Assembly: GCA_001464125.1 (NCBI GenBank)
Contig: LNEP01000001.1
Coordinates: 1 to 64,000, forward strand
From: Betaproteobacteria bacterium Ga0077540
Lineage (GTDB): Bacteria; Pseudomonadota; Gammaproteobacteria; Burkholderiales; Methylophilaceae
Direction: 5' to 3'
Length of the DNA stretch: 64,000 nucleotides
A model generated the notes under the pieces. The model saw only the letters and a program-made list of their open reading frames with translations, made no database searches and was not told the origin of the DNA. The translations under genes were made by a program, and so were the position numbers. Below are positions 42,799 to 54,537 of the stretch, one piece after another (position 1 is the stretch's first letter; the number at the start of each line of letters is the position of its first letter).

Positions 42799-44490
42799 AT
42801 GTCAAAAATCATTCGAACACGTACCTATTCAACGCCACAGGTGATGCAGTTAACGTCCGCTGGCATGCATCCTTTACTGGCGCAATTGCTCGTGGCACGT
42901 GGTGTTAGCGCACAGCATGAGATCAACAGTGGGCTGAAGCATTTAATTCCACCAGACCAATTGCTCAATAGTAACTGGATGGCCCAGCAACTAGTTGAGT
43001 GTATTACGCAGCAACGCAAGATTTTAGTGGTAGGAGATTATGATGCGGATGGCGCAACGGCAACAGCAGTAGCTGTAAAAGGCTTGCGCGGTATGGGTGC
43101 TCAGGTAGATTTTTTAGTGCCCAACCGCTTTGAGTACGGCTATGGTTTAACACCAGAAATCGTCAATTTAGCACAGCAATTTTCGCCTGAAGTGATATTG
43201 ACTGTAGATAATGGTATTGCCAGTGTGGATGGCGTGGCAAGAGCCAATGCCTTGGGCATTCAGGTGTTAATTACCGATCATCACTTGCCCGCAGACGTCA
43301 CGCCAGAGGCTACTTGTATTGTGAACCCGAATCAACGTGGCTGTGATTTTCCAAGTAAGCACCTAGCAGGTGTGGGTGTCATGTTTTATGTGTTACTTGC
43401 ACTGCGAGCTGAATTAATTGCACAAGATCAAATGGATGCATCACAACCCTATCCATTGGCAGAATTGCTGGATTTGGTAGCGTTAGGCACAGTTGCCGAT
43501 TTGGTAAAACTCGACCGTAACAATCGCATTTTGGTGGAGCAAGGTTTGCGACGCATACGCGCTGGCGCTTGCTGCCCTGGCATTCTTGCGATATTACAAT
43601 GTGCTGGGCGCGATAGCCGTAAAGTCACCGCGCAGGATTTAGGCTTTTACGTTGGGCCGCGCTTAAATGCTGCTGGTCGCTTGGATGATATGACCTTGGG
43701 CATTCGCTGTTTGTTGGCCGAAAGTATGCACGAAGCGATGCCATACGCACAGCAGTTGCAAGCACTCAACGTTGAGCGCCGTCAAATTGAAGCAGGTATG
43801 CAGCAAGAGGCCTTGGCTGATTTAGAAGAAGTCACGGTTGCAGACCGCTTTACCCTCAGCATTTATCAGCCAGAATGGCATCAAGGTGTGATAGGTATTT
43901 TGGCATCCCGCATCAAAGAGCAATATCATCGCCCGGTGATCGCCTTTGCTTCAGCTGGTGATGGCTTGCTGAAAGGCTCAGGCCGATCTATTCCCGGTTT
44001 GCATTTGCGCGACGCGCTGGATTACGTGACTAAGCAGCACCCGACTTTGATAATTAAGTTTGGTGGACACGCCATGGCTGCTGGTTTAACCATAGGTGAA
44101 GCAGATTTTCAATTGTTTCAGCAGGCGTTTGAGACGGCGGTGCGCAGTTATATCACGCTTGAAGACTTGCAAGAGGCGATTGAAACCGATGGCGCTTTGA
44201 CGACAGATGACATAACGCTCGAAACCGCTAGTTTGCTGGAAAAGCAAGTGTGGGGGCAAGGCTTTCCACCCCCCATGTTTTATGATCAATTTCGTGTGGT
44301 CAGCCAGCGTGTTCTGGGCGAAAAACATTTGAAACTGCAATTGCAAAAAGGGGAATGGCGCTACGAGGCGATTTACTTTAATCAGGCGACCTTATTGCCG
44401 GAGCAAGTGCATGCGGTATATCAATTGCAAATCAATGATTATCAAGGCCAGCAGCAAGTGCAACTACAGTTAAAGTACGCACACGCGTAA
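42799..44490 (+). CDS. recJ: Single-stranded-DNA-specific exonuclease RecJ
   Basis: The 563-residue DHH-family nuclease has VVGDYDADGATATAVAVKGL (motif I), DNGIAS (II), ITDHHLPAD (the DHH motif, III) and ALGTVADLVKL (IV), followed by the DHHA1 domain with GRSIPGLHLRDAL and KFGGHAMAAGLTI, and the C-terminal OB fold. It degrades ssDNA 5'-3' in recombination and mismatch repair. The length is normal. Confidence 0.96.
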   Translation: MSKIIRTRTYSTPQVMQLTSAGMHPLLAQLLVARGVSAQHEINSGLKHLIPPDQLLNSNWMAQQLVECITQQRKILVVGDYDADGATATAVAVKGLRGMGAQVDFLVPNRFEYGYGLTPEIVNLAQQFSPEVILTVDNGIASVDGVARANALGIQVLITDHHLPADVTPEATCIVNPNQRGCDFPSKHLAGVGVMFYVLLALRAELIAQDQMDASQPYPLAELLDLVALGTVADLVKLDRNNRILVEQGLRRIRAGACCPGILAILQCAGRDSRKVTAQDLGFYVGPRLNAAGRLDDMTLGIRCLLAESMHEAMPYAQQLQALNVERRQIEAGMQQEALADLEEVTVADRFTLSIYQPEWHQGVIGILASRIKEQYHRPVIAFASAGDGLLKGSGRSIPGLHLRDALDYVTKQHPTLIIKFGGHAMAAGLTIGEADFQLFQQAFETAVRSYITLEDLQEAIETDGALTTDDITLETASLLEKQVWGQGFPPPMFYDQFRVVSQRVLGEKHLKLQLQKGEWRYEAIYFNQATLLPEQVHAVYQLQINDYQGQQQVQLQLKYAHA

Positions 44491-44563
44491 GCCTTAATAA
44501 ATAATCGTAAGCTTCAATTGCAACTGCTGTAAAATAGAGTGCTAATCAAAGTAGAGTTTTCAT

Positions 44564-45732
44564 ATGGCACGTCCTTTTAAACAACAACGCGATACCACTC
44601 GAAAAGCACCTCAACCTGCACCAGTTGAACTGGATGCTGATGGTGTAGCAGTGCCGCAACATACACAACGGCTACATAAGCTATTGGCATTAGCCGGTTT
44701 GGGTTCACGCCGAGATATGGAAGAGTTGATTGCCACTGGTCGCGTGACGATTAATGGTCAAACTGCACAAGTTGGCACAGGCGTGACAGCGCATGATGTG
44801 GTGCGTGTGGATGGCCGTCCATTGCGATTGCCATTTGAAGCCGAACTGCCGCAAGTGCTGATTTACCATAAGCCGGAAGGTGAAATTGTGAGTCAGGACG
44901 ACCCAGAAGGTCGTGCTACTGTATTTGATAAATTGCCGCGCATCAAACAAGGTAAGTGGATTGCGATTGGCCGTTTAGATATCAATACTAGCGGCTTGTT
45001 GATTTTTACCAATTCCGGCGAGTTAGCCAATCGTTTTATGCATCCGCGTTATGAAGTGGAACGTGAATACGCGGTGCGCGTATTTGGCGAGTTGACCGAA
45101 GACCAAATCGCGATGTTGACACACGGTGTTGAATTAGAAGACGGCCCTGCCAGCTTTGACCGCATTATTGCCCAAGGCGGCGAGGGTGCTAATCACTGGT
45201 ATCAGGTCATCATCCGTGAAGGCCGTAACCGTGAGGTACGTCGCCTGTTTGAAGCGTTTCAGTTGCCTGTAAGCCGATTAATGCGCGTACGTTTTGGCCC
45301 TGTGAATTTACCGCCACGTGTTAAGCGCGGCAGCATGTTAAAACTAGAGCAGAAGCAAGTGGTAGAGCTTTTGGAGTGGGCTGGGTTACCTATCCCCAAA
45401 GCGCCGCTTAAGCAGCTCAGTCAGCGTGAAAAAGACAAAGCCACCACCGTATTTGTACCTAAAGTGCGTAAACAGCGCGGCAGTGTGTTGAATCGTGTTC
45501 CGCGCGAGTTGGATGCCGAAGGGCAACCGCGTTCTGGAGCAACTCGTGAAGCAGGCAAGCCTTTAAGCAGGGGTGCTTATGGTAAGGATTCAGGTAGCCG
45601 TGGGGCTGATGATGCTAGAAACGGTGCTAAAAAATCCATTAGTAAAAAACCAGTCAATCGTCGTATTCGACAATCGACTGATTTGGCAGCGCCTGCCATG
45701 CAGAAGAAAAGTGACCGGAACCGCGGCCGCGG

Positions 45733-45736
<4 letters not shown>
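44564..45736 (+). CDS. rluB: 23S rRNA pseudouridine synthase, RluB-type
   Basis: The 390-residue protein has an S4 RNA-binding domain (RLHKLLALAGLGSRRDMEELI, about residues 27-75) and an RsuA/RluB catalytic domain with the active-site aspartate in GRLDINTSGLLIFTN, plus IREGRNREVRRLFEA. A long basic, low-complexity C-terminal tail (from about residue 290) is common in beta/gammaproteobacterial RluB. It makes pseudouridine 2605 in 23S rRNA. Its stop overlaps the convergent prmB stop by three bases. Confidence 0.9.
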
Positions 45737-47804
<2,068 letters not shown>

Positions 47805-48152
47805 TTATTTGAGTAATGCGCTGTATTCGGTTTCTGAAAATCCTAAAGCGATAATTTTACTGTCTTTTTCTAGGATTGGGCGTTTGATGACGGAGGTTTT
47901 TGCCATCATGAGAGTAATTGCAGAAGCATTGTCTACGATGCTTTGCTTGGTATGCTCATCTAAACCACGCCATGTAAGGCCAGCGCGGTTAATTAACTTG
48001 GATTCTGGTAATTGCGTTAGCCAGCTTTGGAGTTGCTGTTCCGAAATACCTTGTTTCTTAAAGTCGTGAAATTCATACGCAATCTGATGCGCTGTTAACC
48101 AATCGCGCGCTTTCTTGACGGTATTGCAATTTGATATGCCGTACAGTTTCAT
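47805..48152 (-). CDS. ArsC/Spx-family (YffB-like) thioredoxin-fold protein
   Basis: The 115-residue protein has a thioredoxin-like fold with a single N-terminal cysteine in GISNCNTVKKARDWL, and KRPILEKDSKIIALGF near the C-terminus, as in the YffB/ArsC group commonly located beside dapE. Arsenate reduction is not implied; the YffB role is unclear. The ATG at 48152 follows GAGGGA; a GTG two codons upstream is less likely. The ribosome-binding site can pair with upstream sequence (see 48157-48192). Confidence 0.88.
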   Translation of the reverse strand: MKLYGISNCNTVKKARDWLTAHQIAYEFHDFKKQGISEQQLQSWLTQLPESKLINRAGLTWRGLDEHTKQSIVDNASAITLMMAKTSVIKRPILEKDSKIIALGFSETEYSALLK

Positions 48153-48156
48153 TATC

Positions 48157-48192
48157 ACTCCCTCAAATCAATCTGTTATTTTAACAGGGAGT
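48157..48192 (-). promoter_or_regulatory. Possible hairpin masking the ArsC-like gene's ribosome-binding site
   Basis: On the minus strand ACTCCCT (48186-48192) is the exact complement of AGGGAGT (48157-48163), which contains the ribosome-binding site of the ArsC-like gene. Between them CTGTTA and TAACAG (48182-48187 and 48173-48178) form a nested 6-bp hairpin with a 3-base loop. The two stems overlap by two bases, so they can nest or compete. A leader structure controlling translation is inferred only. Confidence 0.4.
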
Positions 48193-48205
48193 AAAGCAGA
48201 ACAGA

Positions 48206-50389
48206 CTAGACTTCTTCTGAGTAAGCCTCTAGATCAAGGTAGTCACTGATGGAAAACTCGCCAGAATGGCTATAGTGCGCGTTCAGTTTATGGTAAATAG
48301 CAAACAACTGTTCGGCTGGAACAGGTTTTGAGAAGTAGTAGCCTTGTAACTGGTCACAACCTGTTGTTAGCAATGCTAGGCGCTGGTCTTCAGACTCCAC
48401 ACCCTCGGCCACCACGGTCAGATTCAGTGCGTGCGCAAGTTTCACCACAGCATCAACGATTGCCAATGCAGAACCATATTTGGCTACACCAGAAGTAAAC
48501 GATTTATCTAACTTTACTTCACTCACTTCTAGATTTTGTAGGTAAGTGAGGCTAAATGGGTGCAAACCAAAGTCATCAATCGAAACTTTTAGGTGAGCAA
48601 ACTTAAATTTAGATAGTAGTTTTTTAAACTGGTTTTGATTGTGAATCGCATGCGTTTCAGAAATCTCAAAAATAAGATTTTGCGGCGGTACTTGGTAAAC
48701 TTCCATCACAGATTTGATGTGGTCTACCAATTGCGCATTGCGAAACTGTTGGCGAGACAGGTTGACCGATAAACTTAATTGAATGCCATTGCTGTGTGCC
48801 ATGTTGATTGTTTTACATGCCTCAGTCAGCACCCAATTGTTAATTCTGTCTATAAAACCAAAGCGCTCGGCCGCTTCAATAAAATAGATTGGTGTGAGCA
48901 AACCTTTGCTTGGATGGTTCCAACGCAATAATGCTTCTGCGCCAGCTGGTGCATGAGTCTTAGATACAATTTTTGGCTGAAAGTGAAGCGTAAACTCTTC
49001 TTTTTCAATGGCATCCAGTAATTCTTTTCTGATTTTTTGCATTTCATCAGAAGCTTGTTCAATTTCTGCGTCATAAAATCTAAATTGATTGCGGCCATTT
49101 TCTTTGGCCTTATACATGGCGGCATCCGCACTCACTTTGAGTTTTTCCAAATTGCCATCACGTGGATAAATGGCTACGCCTACTGAGCATGAAATCTCAA
49201 TCAGGTGACCCTCAATAAAAAATGGTTCTTTTACCGCATCAATAATACGTTGTACTACAGCGACAATACTTTCATGCGCATTTATTTCGCCCAAAATGGC
49301 CACAAACTCGTCACCACCGGCGCGGGCAATATAATCACAATTGCGGATTGCTGAATTGAACCGCTCAGCAACTTCGACCAATAACAAGTCTCCAACGTGA
49401 TGACCAAACGTGTCATTGACAGGCTTAAAGTGGTCGAGGTCTATATAGGCTAGTGCCATGCTGTCGCCTAGACGATCACAACGCTTAGCCGCTAATTTTA
49501 GATGTTGATTGAGCGCATTGCGATTTGGCAGTTTGGTCAATGGGTCAAATGAATCTAACGGATTGGTGACAGATGTGGTATTTCTGAAATTGATTCGTTT
49601 GACGATGTTAGGGTTTAATTTGTCATAGAACACCACCACAATAAATGCAGTCAAGAACACAAAAATAAGCACCATTGCAAACAGCATCGTGATGAAGCTA
49701 GAGTTTAGGATGTTGCTGTCAGCCCCATATGTATTGACAGACCCCAGGCACGTATTAAACGCCAAATGCGTTGATAGAATTCCAATTGAAATTAAAATTG
49801 AGAAGAATGCGCGCACAGAGTAGCGGTGAGCACCATCGTAACTTTTGAGCCAGTAATAGGTGATGATGCTTAAAATGCCTACGCCGACCGCAATCGCAAT
49901 CGCCAATAATGAGGGTAACAATAAAATTTCATACTGATTTTCCAGCATTGCTTTGGAAAAGAAGATAAAAATCCCATACCCAGATAGCCCTGCTTGCAAG
50001 CCGGATAATATGAGTGAGTAGAGAGGTAGCGTCAGCTTGTTAGCGGTATGTAACACGGAATAACCTACCGAAGTGGCGAAACCAAAAGCCAGTAACAAGT
50101 AGAAGTACGAGAGCTCATTCATATAGCTATGGTTGAATGCGCGCATGTTCATAAAGTGAATCGCGAACAGGCCTAACCCTACCAGTAATGAGTAGACGAT
50201 TAACAGCTTGCTGTATTTGTCAGGACTTGCACGGTAAAGCGATGCCACAAATCCAAACGTAGCAAAACAGGCCAAGGCCCCGGCCATAAGCGAAATCAGC
50301 ATGATAGAACTACTAAATTCTGAAAACATTTCTGATGTGCTTGTTTTGTTTTTGTTAAAGTTATTGCTAGTAAGCAAATGGTGTGCCAA
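48206..50389 (-). CDS. GGDEF-EAL protein with MHYT-like membrane sensor
   Basis: The 727-residue protein has an N-terminal region with seven membrane helices (about residues 28-265) carrying degenerate MHYT-type motifs (LFAIHFMNM, ILSTHLAFN). GGDEF (about 285-445) has AGGDEFVAI and an RxxD inhibitory site (RNCD), and EAL (about 460-715) has AEALLRWNH. In EAL, loop 6 reads DDFGLHPFSL in place of the usual DDFGTGYSSL, which may weaken phosphodiesterase activity. MHYT domains are proposed to sense diatomic gases through copper. An ATG at 50329 (MFSEFSSS) is an alternative start. It lies between dapD and the ArsC-like gene. Confidence 0.9.
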   Translation of the reverse strand: MAHHLLTSNNFNKNKTSTSEMFSEFSSSIMLISLMAGALACFATFGFVASLYRASPDKYSKLLIVYSLLVGLGLFAIHFMNMRAFNHSYMNELSYFYLLLAFGFATSVGYSVLHTANKLTLPLYSLILSGLQAGLSGYGIFIFFSKAMLENQYEILLLPSLLAIAIAVGVGILSIITYYWLKSYDGAHRYSVRAFFSILISIGILSTHLAFNTCLGSVNTYGADSNILNSSFITMLFAMVLIFVFLTAFIVVVFYDKLNPNIVKRINFRNTTSVTNPLDSFDPLTKLPNRNALNQHLKLAAKRCDRLGDSMALAYIDLDHFKPVNDTFGHHVGDLLLVEVAERFNSAIRNCDYIARAGGDEFVAILGEINAHESIVAVVQRIIDAVKEPFFIEGHLIEISCSVGVAIYPRDGNLEKLKVSADAAMYKAKENGRNQFRFYDAEIEQASDEMQKIRKELLDAIEKEEFTLHFQPKIVSKTHAPAGAEALLRWNHPSKGLLTPIYFIEAAERFGFIDRINNWVLTEACKTINMAHSNGIQLSLSVNLSRQQFRNAQLVDHIKSVMEVYQVPPQNLIFEISETHAIHNQNQFKKLLSKFKFAHLKVSIDDFGLHPFSLTYLQNLEVSEVKLDKSFTSGVAKYGSALAIVDAVVKLAHALNLTVVAEGVESEDQRLALLTTGCDQLQGYYFSKPVPAEQLFAIYHKLNAHYSHSGEFSISDYLDLEAYSEEV

Positions 50390-50559
50390 GTCTGATTATT
50401 CAACCCCTGAAGCGGCTACTAGTCTAATAGACTCTGCCAAATAGCTGCTGTATGTATGGTATTAGTGAACCTATTAACTGGATGAAATGTGGGGGATTGG
50501 TTGAAGGTATTGCTTCAAAGGCGACGATATTCCAACAGTATAATGGTGCCTGAAAGCAG

Positions 50560-50584
50560 AAAGGGAGGCATGTAGCCTCCCTTT
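50560..50584 (-). terminator. Hairpin after dapD, probable terminator
   Basis: AAAGGGAGGC (50560-50569) pairs with GCCTCCCTTT (50575-50584) around a 5-base loop. It lies 25 bases beyond the dapD stop on the minus strand. The T run on that strand is short (three), while the plus strand shows TTTTGTTTT, although no plus-strand gene ends here. Confidence 0.65.
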
Positions 50585-50609
50585 TGTTTTACTACGGATT
50601 TGAGTTTAA

Positions 50610-51437
50610 CTAAATGCCGCGCAACAGCTCATTAATTCCCACTTTACCTAGCGTTTTTGCATCCACTTTTTTCACTATCACTGCACAGTATAGGCTGTAG
50701 CTACCGTCTTTAGATGGTAAGTTACCTGATACCACCACAGAACCTGCTGGCACGCGACCGTAGAATACTTCGCCGGTTTCACGGTCATAAATTTTGGTGG
50801 ATTGACCAATGTATACACCCATCGAGATTACGCAGTTATCTTCTACAATCACACCCTCAACTACTTCTGAGCGTGCGCCGATAAAACAGTTATCACCGAT
50901 GATGGTTGGGCCAGCTTGTACTGGTTCTAATACGCCGCCAATGCCTACGCCACCTGACAAGTGTACGTTCTTGCCAATTTGTGCGCATGAGCCGACAGTC
51001 GCCCATGTGTCTACCATGGTACCTTCACCCACGTAAGCGCCAATGTTGACGTATGAAGGCATCAATACTGCATTTTTACCAATAAATGAGCCACGACGCA
51101 CGATGGCATTGGGCACCACACGGAAACCACCCGCTTTAAAGTCTTCTTCTGTGTAATCTGCAAATTTTGGAGGTACTTTATCAAAGTATTTAGTGCAACC
51201 GCCATCCAACAATACATTGTCTTCTAGACGAAAAGAGAGCAATACCGCCTTCTTTAACCATTGATGAGTTTCCCACTGTTGGGTATCACCAACACGTGAG
51301 GCCACGCGTAGTTTGCCAGCGTCTAAATCGGCCAAAATAGAAGCCACAGTAGACTTGATCTCGACAGTGGCGTTGGTAGGGTTGATATTGGCGCGGTCTT
51401 CAAATGCTGCCTCAATAATACTTTGACGTGAATCCAT
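50610..51437 (-). CDS. dapD: Tetrahydrodipicolinate N-succinyltransferase
   Basis: The 275-residue protein has an N-terminal helical domain and a left-handed beta-helix of hexapeptide repeats ([61 protein letters not shown]) with the family's conserved [11 protein letters not shown]. It uses succinyl-CoA to succinylate tetrahydrodipicolinate in the lysine/diaminopimelate pathway, two steps before DapE. The length matches E. coli DapD (274). Confidence 0.97.
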   Translation of the reverse strand: MDSRQSIIEAAFEDRANINPTNATVEIKSTVASILADLDAGKLRVASRVGDTQQWETHQWLKKAVLLSFRLEDNVLLDGGCTKYFDKVPPKFADYTEEDFKAGGFRVVPNAIVRRGSFIGKNAVLMPSYVNIGAYVGEGTMVDTWATVGSCAQIGKNVHLSGGVGIGGVLEPVQAGPTIIGDNCFIGARSEVVEGVIVEDNCVISMGVYIGQSTKIYDRETGEVFYGRVPAGSVVVSGNLPSKDGSYSLYCAVIVKKVDAKTLGKVGINELLRGI

Positions 51438-51580
51438 AATGTTCTCTTAATCGATGGTTGGAATTGTGATAATCAGTTGCGCGACAGTCTCGCGCATCAA
51501 AAAATAGCATTTTAAACTAATTTGGCAGTACGCCCAAAGTTTCAGTATAAGCGACATAGAAGTGCTGCAAAATAAAACAA

Positions 51581-51611
51581 AAAAGCGCACCACTGTTATA
51601 AGGTGCGCTTT
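51581..51611 (-). terminator. Rho-independent terminator after the M48 lipoprotein gene
   Basis: AAAGCGCACC (51582-51591) pairs with GGTGCGCTTT (51602-51611) with a 10-base loop. On the minus strand the stem is followed by TTTTTTGTTTT. It lies 22 bases beyond the stop at 51634. Confidence 0.88.
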
Positions 51612-51633
51612 AAAAGTTTTGATGGGTAGTTGT

Positions 51634-52452
51634 TTATTTGCCGGCTTTTGCTGCCTCATATAGCGGCCTTACTTTAGGCGCTAAGGCTTTCAAATCAGCA
51701 ATTCTATTTTCACTTGCCGGGTGTGTACTAAAAAATTCAGGTGGTGCGTCTTTCGATTGCGCACTCATTTTTTGCCATAAGGTCACTGCGGCATCCGGGT
51801 TGTAGCCGGCACGGGCGGCCAGCTCTAAGCCCATTTTGTCGGCCTCACGTTCTTGCTCACGTCCATTAGGTAGTGCAAAAAATAATTGTGAGCCAGCACC
51901 TGCGGCTTGTACCGCTGCGCCACCAGCTGCCGAACCAGACGCCAAGGCAGCCAGTGCTTGCAAACCAAACTGTTGTACATAAGCTTGTGACATACGTTCA
52001 CGGCCATGCTCACGCAAGGCATGCGCAATCTCGTGGCCAATCACCGCGCCTAATTCGTCGTCCGTAGCATTGATTTTTTCAATCAAGCCAGAGAGCACCA
52101 TGATTTTGCCGCCAGGCATGCAGTAGGCGTTGAGTTGATCGTTTTTCTCTACATTCACTTCCCATTTCCAATTCACAGCATCGGGGCGGAACACGCCCAC
52201 TTGCGCAATCAAGCGATTAGAAATGCGACGCACACGTTCTAGCATTACTTTGTCCACATTAAGTGTCTTTTTGCCTTCAGCTTCTTTGAGTGTTTGCGTG
52301 TAGGCTTGCGCAGACATGGTATCAATGCTGCTGGCAGGCAATAACATAAATTGCGAACGTTTGACCCCGGAAACGCTGTCTTTAGTGGTGGTGGCACAGG
52401 CAGCAAGGTTTAATACCAAAGTGGAAATAAATATGGCGCGTAGTATTTTCAT
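51634..52452 (-). CDS. M48-family metallopeptidase lipoprotein
   Basis: The 272-residue protein has a lipoprotein signal (MKILRAIFISTLVLNLAAC, lipobox LAAC) and a zinc-metalloprotease core with HEIAHALREH (HExxH, about residue 132) and the downstream REREADKMGLELAARAGY glutamate. This is a LoiP/YcaL-type periplasmic peptidase anchored in a membrane, likely in envelope protein quality control. GAGGAG precedes the ATG. It is probably monocistronic, with a clear terminator. Confidence 0.9.
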   Translation of the reverse strand: MKILRAIFISTLVLNLAACATTTKDSVSGVKRSQFMLLPASSIDTMSAQAYTQTLKEAEGKKTLNVDKVMLERVRRISNRLIAQVGVFRPDAVNWKWEVNVEKNDQLNAYCMPGGKIMVLSGLIEKINATDDELGAVIGHEIAHALREHGRERMSQAYVQQFGLQALAALASGSAAGGAAVQAAGAGSQLFFALPNGREQEREADKMGLELAARAGYNPDAAVTLWQKMSAQSKDAPPEFFSTHPASENRIADLKALAPKVRPLYEAAKAGK

Positions 52453-52527
52453 GGGTTCTCCTCAAACATTATTGTTGTGATGGCATTAACGCATCAAGTT
52501 TGTTTTGGTTGAATCATGCCTTAGAAC

Positions 52528-54411
52528 TTAAATTTTGACCTGTGTTCCCAGTTCGACTACGCGGTTAGGTGGTAGTTTAAATTGGTTGGTAATGGTCTCC
52601 GCAGTACGGAACATGGCAATAAAAATCTTTTTACGCCATATAGACATTTCTGTTTTCTCTCTTGCCAACAAAATTTCTTTGCCGATAAAAAAGGAGGTGT
52701 CCATGGTGTCTAACTCCAAACCGAGTTGGCTGCAAAGCAGTAAATCTCTGGGTAAATCCGGTTCGTCTTTGAAGCCATAATTCACCAAGACCCGATAAAA
52801 CTCAAATGGCATGGCTTCTACAGTGACACGTTCTTGCGGATTGGTATGAGGGAAGTCAGTAAAACGTACTGTGAGGATAATGACTTTTTCATGCAATACC
52901 TTATTGTGTTTGAGGTTGTGCAGTAGTGCGTGTGGAACACCTTCTGGATTGGGCGTCATAAACATTCCAAAGCCTGCAACACGGGCGGGCGGGTGTGCGC
53001 CAATGGCATTAATAAAGGGGACCAAGTCCATAGATTCCGATTTCAAGCGGGTATAGAGTAGTCTTCTTCCCGTTTTCCATGTCAGCATCAGCACAAAAAT
53101 GATAGTGCCAATAATCAATGGTACCCAGCCGCCATCGGGTATTTTCAATACATTCGCGCCAAAAAATGCTAAATCAACTACCAAAAATAAGCTGACGATT
53201 AGCCCTGTTTTAAGTTTACTCCAGCCCCATATTTCATGAAATACAATGGCTGCAAGCAACGTTGTAATCACCATATCACCTGTCACAGCAATGCCATAGG
53301 CTGCGGCCAAATCACCAGAGCTGCCAAAGCTCACAACAAGCACCATGACCGCTATCATAAGACCCCAGTTGACTCTTGGCATGTAGACTTGTCCTTGCTC
53401 ACTAGCTGATGTGTGCGTGACGTGCATGCGTGGTAAGTAACCCAGTTGTAATGCTTGGCGTGACACGGAGAAAGCGCCTGTAATAACGGCTTGCGAGGCA
53501 ATTACGGTGGCAAGTGTGGCTAAAATAATTAAGGGAAACAATGCCCATTCTGGCGCTAAGTGATAAAACGGATTTTGTATGGATTGAGCATCGTGCAAAA
53601 TCAAAGCACCTTGGCCAAAGTAATTAAGTAGCAACGCTGGTAATACAAAGCCAAACCACGCCAATCGAATAGGTAAGCGTCCGAAGTGACCCATATCAGC
53701 ATACAACGCTTCTGCACCAGTGACAGCCAGCACTACAGCACCGAGTGCTACGAAAGCAATCCAAGGCTGACTCGAGAAAAATTGAATCGCGTACACAGGC
53801 TTGAGCGCGTTAAGAATCGTTGGGTCATGCAGTATGTTGATAAGGCCGAGCACGCCCAAAGTACCAAACCAGAGCAGCATGATAGGGCCGAAAAAAGCGC
53901 CTACCACGGCTGTGCCCTTGCTTTGCGTCCAGAACAGACCAAGCAGTACAACTAGAGTGATGGGAACAATCAAGCTGTGCAAACTTGGCGCAGCTACTTC
54001 AAGTCCCTCAACGGCAGATAACACTGAAATGGCCGGTGTAATCATGCCGTCTGCATAAAACATACATGCACCTAAGATGCCTAACATCATGATTTTACGT
54101 TGTTTTAATGGGTTGTTTTCTGAGTTGCGACTGGCTAAGGCTAATAATGCCATGATGCCGCCTTCACCACGGTTATCCGCACGCATGATAAAAGCGACAT
54201 ATTTGATGGAAACAATCAGGATTAACGCCCAGGTAATCAATGACAATATGCCATAGACATTGCCTACAGTGAGTGCCACTGGGTGGTGGCCTACTGCAAA
54301 CACTTCTTTCATGGTGTAGAGTGGACTGGTGCCAATGTCGCCAAAAACGACACCTAAGGCAGCTAGTGATAGAACGTGCAGCGGTTGTTTGGCGATATGT
54401 TGATTCTGCAT
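52528..54411 (-). CDS. kup: Kup-family potassium uptake protein
   Basis: The 627-residue protein has about 12 membrane helices and a C-terminal cytoplasmic domain. Family signature sequence includes ALGVVFGDIGTSPLYTMKEVF near the N-terminus, YADGMITPAISVLSAVEGLEV, and GALILHDAQSIQNPFYHLAP. It is a proton-coupled K+ symporter. The ATG at 54411 is taken; a TTG three codons upstream is also in frame. The intergenic region to xseA (about 125 bases) shows no recognisable riboswitch. Confidence 0.95.
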   Translation of the reverse strand: MQNQHIAKQPLHVLSLAALGVVFGDIGTSPLYTMKEVFAVGHHPVALTVGNVYGILSLITWALILIVSIKYVAFIMRADNRGEGGIMALLALASRNSENNPLKQRKIMMLGILGACMFYADGMITPAISVLSAVEGLEVAAPSLHSLIVPITLVVLLGLFWTQSKGTAVVGAFFGPIMLLWFGTLGVLGLINILHDPTILNALKPVYAIQFFSSQPWIAFVALGAVVLAVTGAEALYADMGHFGRLPIRLAWFGFVLPALLLNYFGQGALILHDAQSIQNPFYHLAPEWALFPLIILATLATVIASQAVITGAFSVSRQALQLGYLPRMHVTHTSASEQGQVYMPRVNWGLMIAVMVLVVSFGSSGDLAAAYGIAVTGDMVITTLLAAIVFHEIWGWSKLKTGLIVSLFLVVDLAFFGANVLKIPDGGWVPLIIGTIIFVLMLTWKTGRRLLYTRLKSESMDLVPFINAIGAHPPARVAGFGMFMTPNPEGVPHALLHNLKHNKVLHEKVIILTVRFTDFPHTNPQERVTVEAMPFEFYRVLVNYGFKDEPDLPRDLLLCSQLGLELDTMDTSFFIGKEILLAREKTEMSIWRKKIFIAMFRTAETITNQFKLPPNRVVELGTQVKI

Positions 54412-54537
54412 ATGAAGCAAATATGAGACTTGCTGAATATCTAAACGCTAATGATAAACATTTTAGGCAGTCAGCACACTAAAAATGATGCTGATGTTGA
54501 TGTTTACGCACGAATATTTTACGAGTGTGCACCTAAT

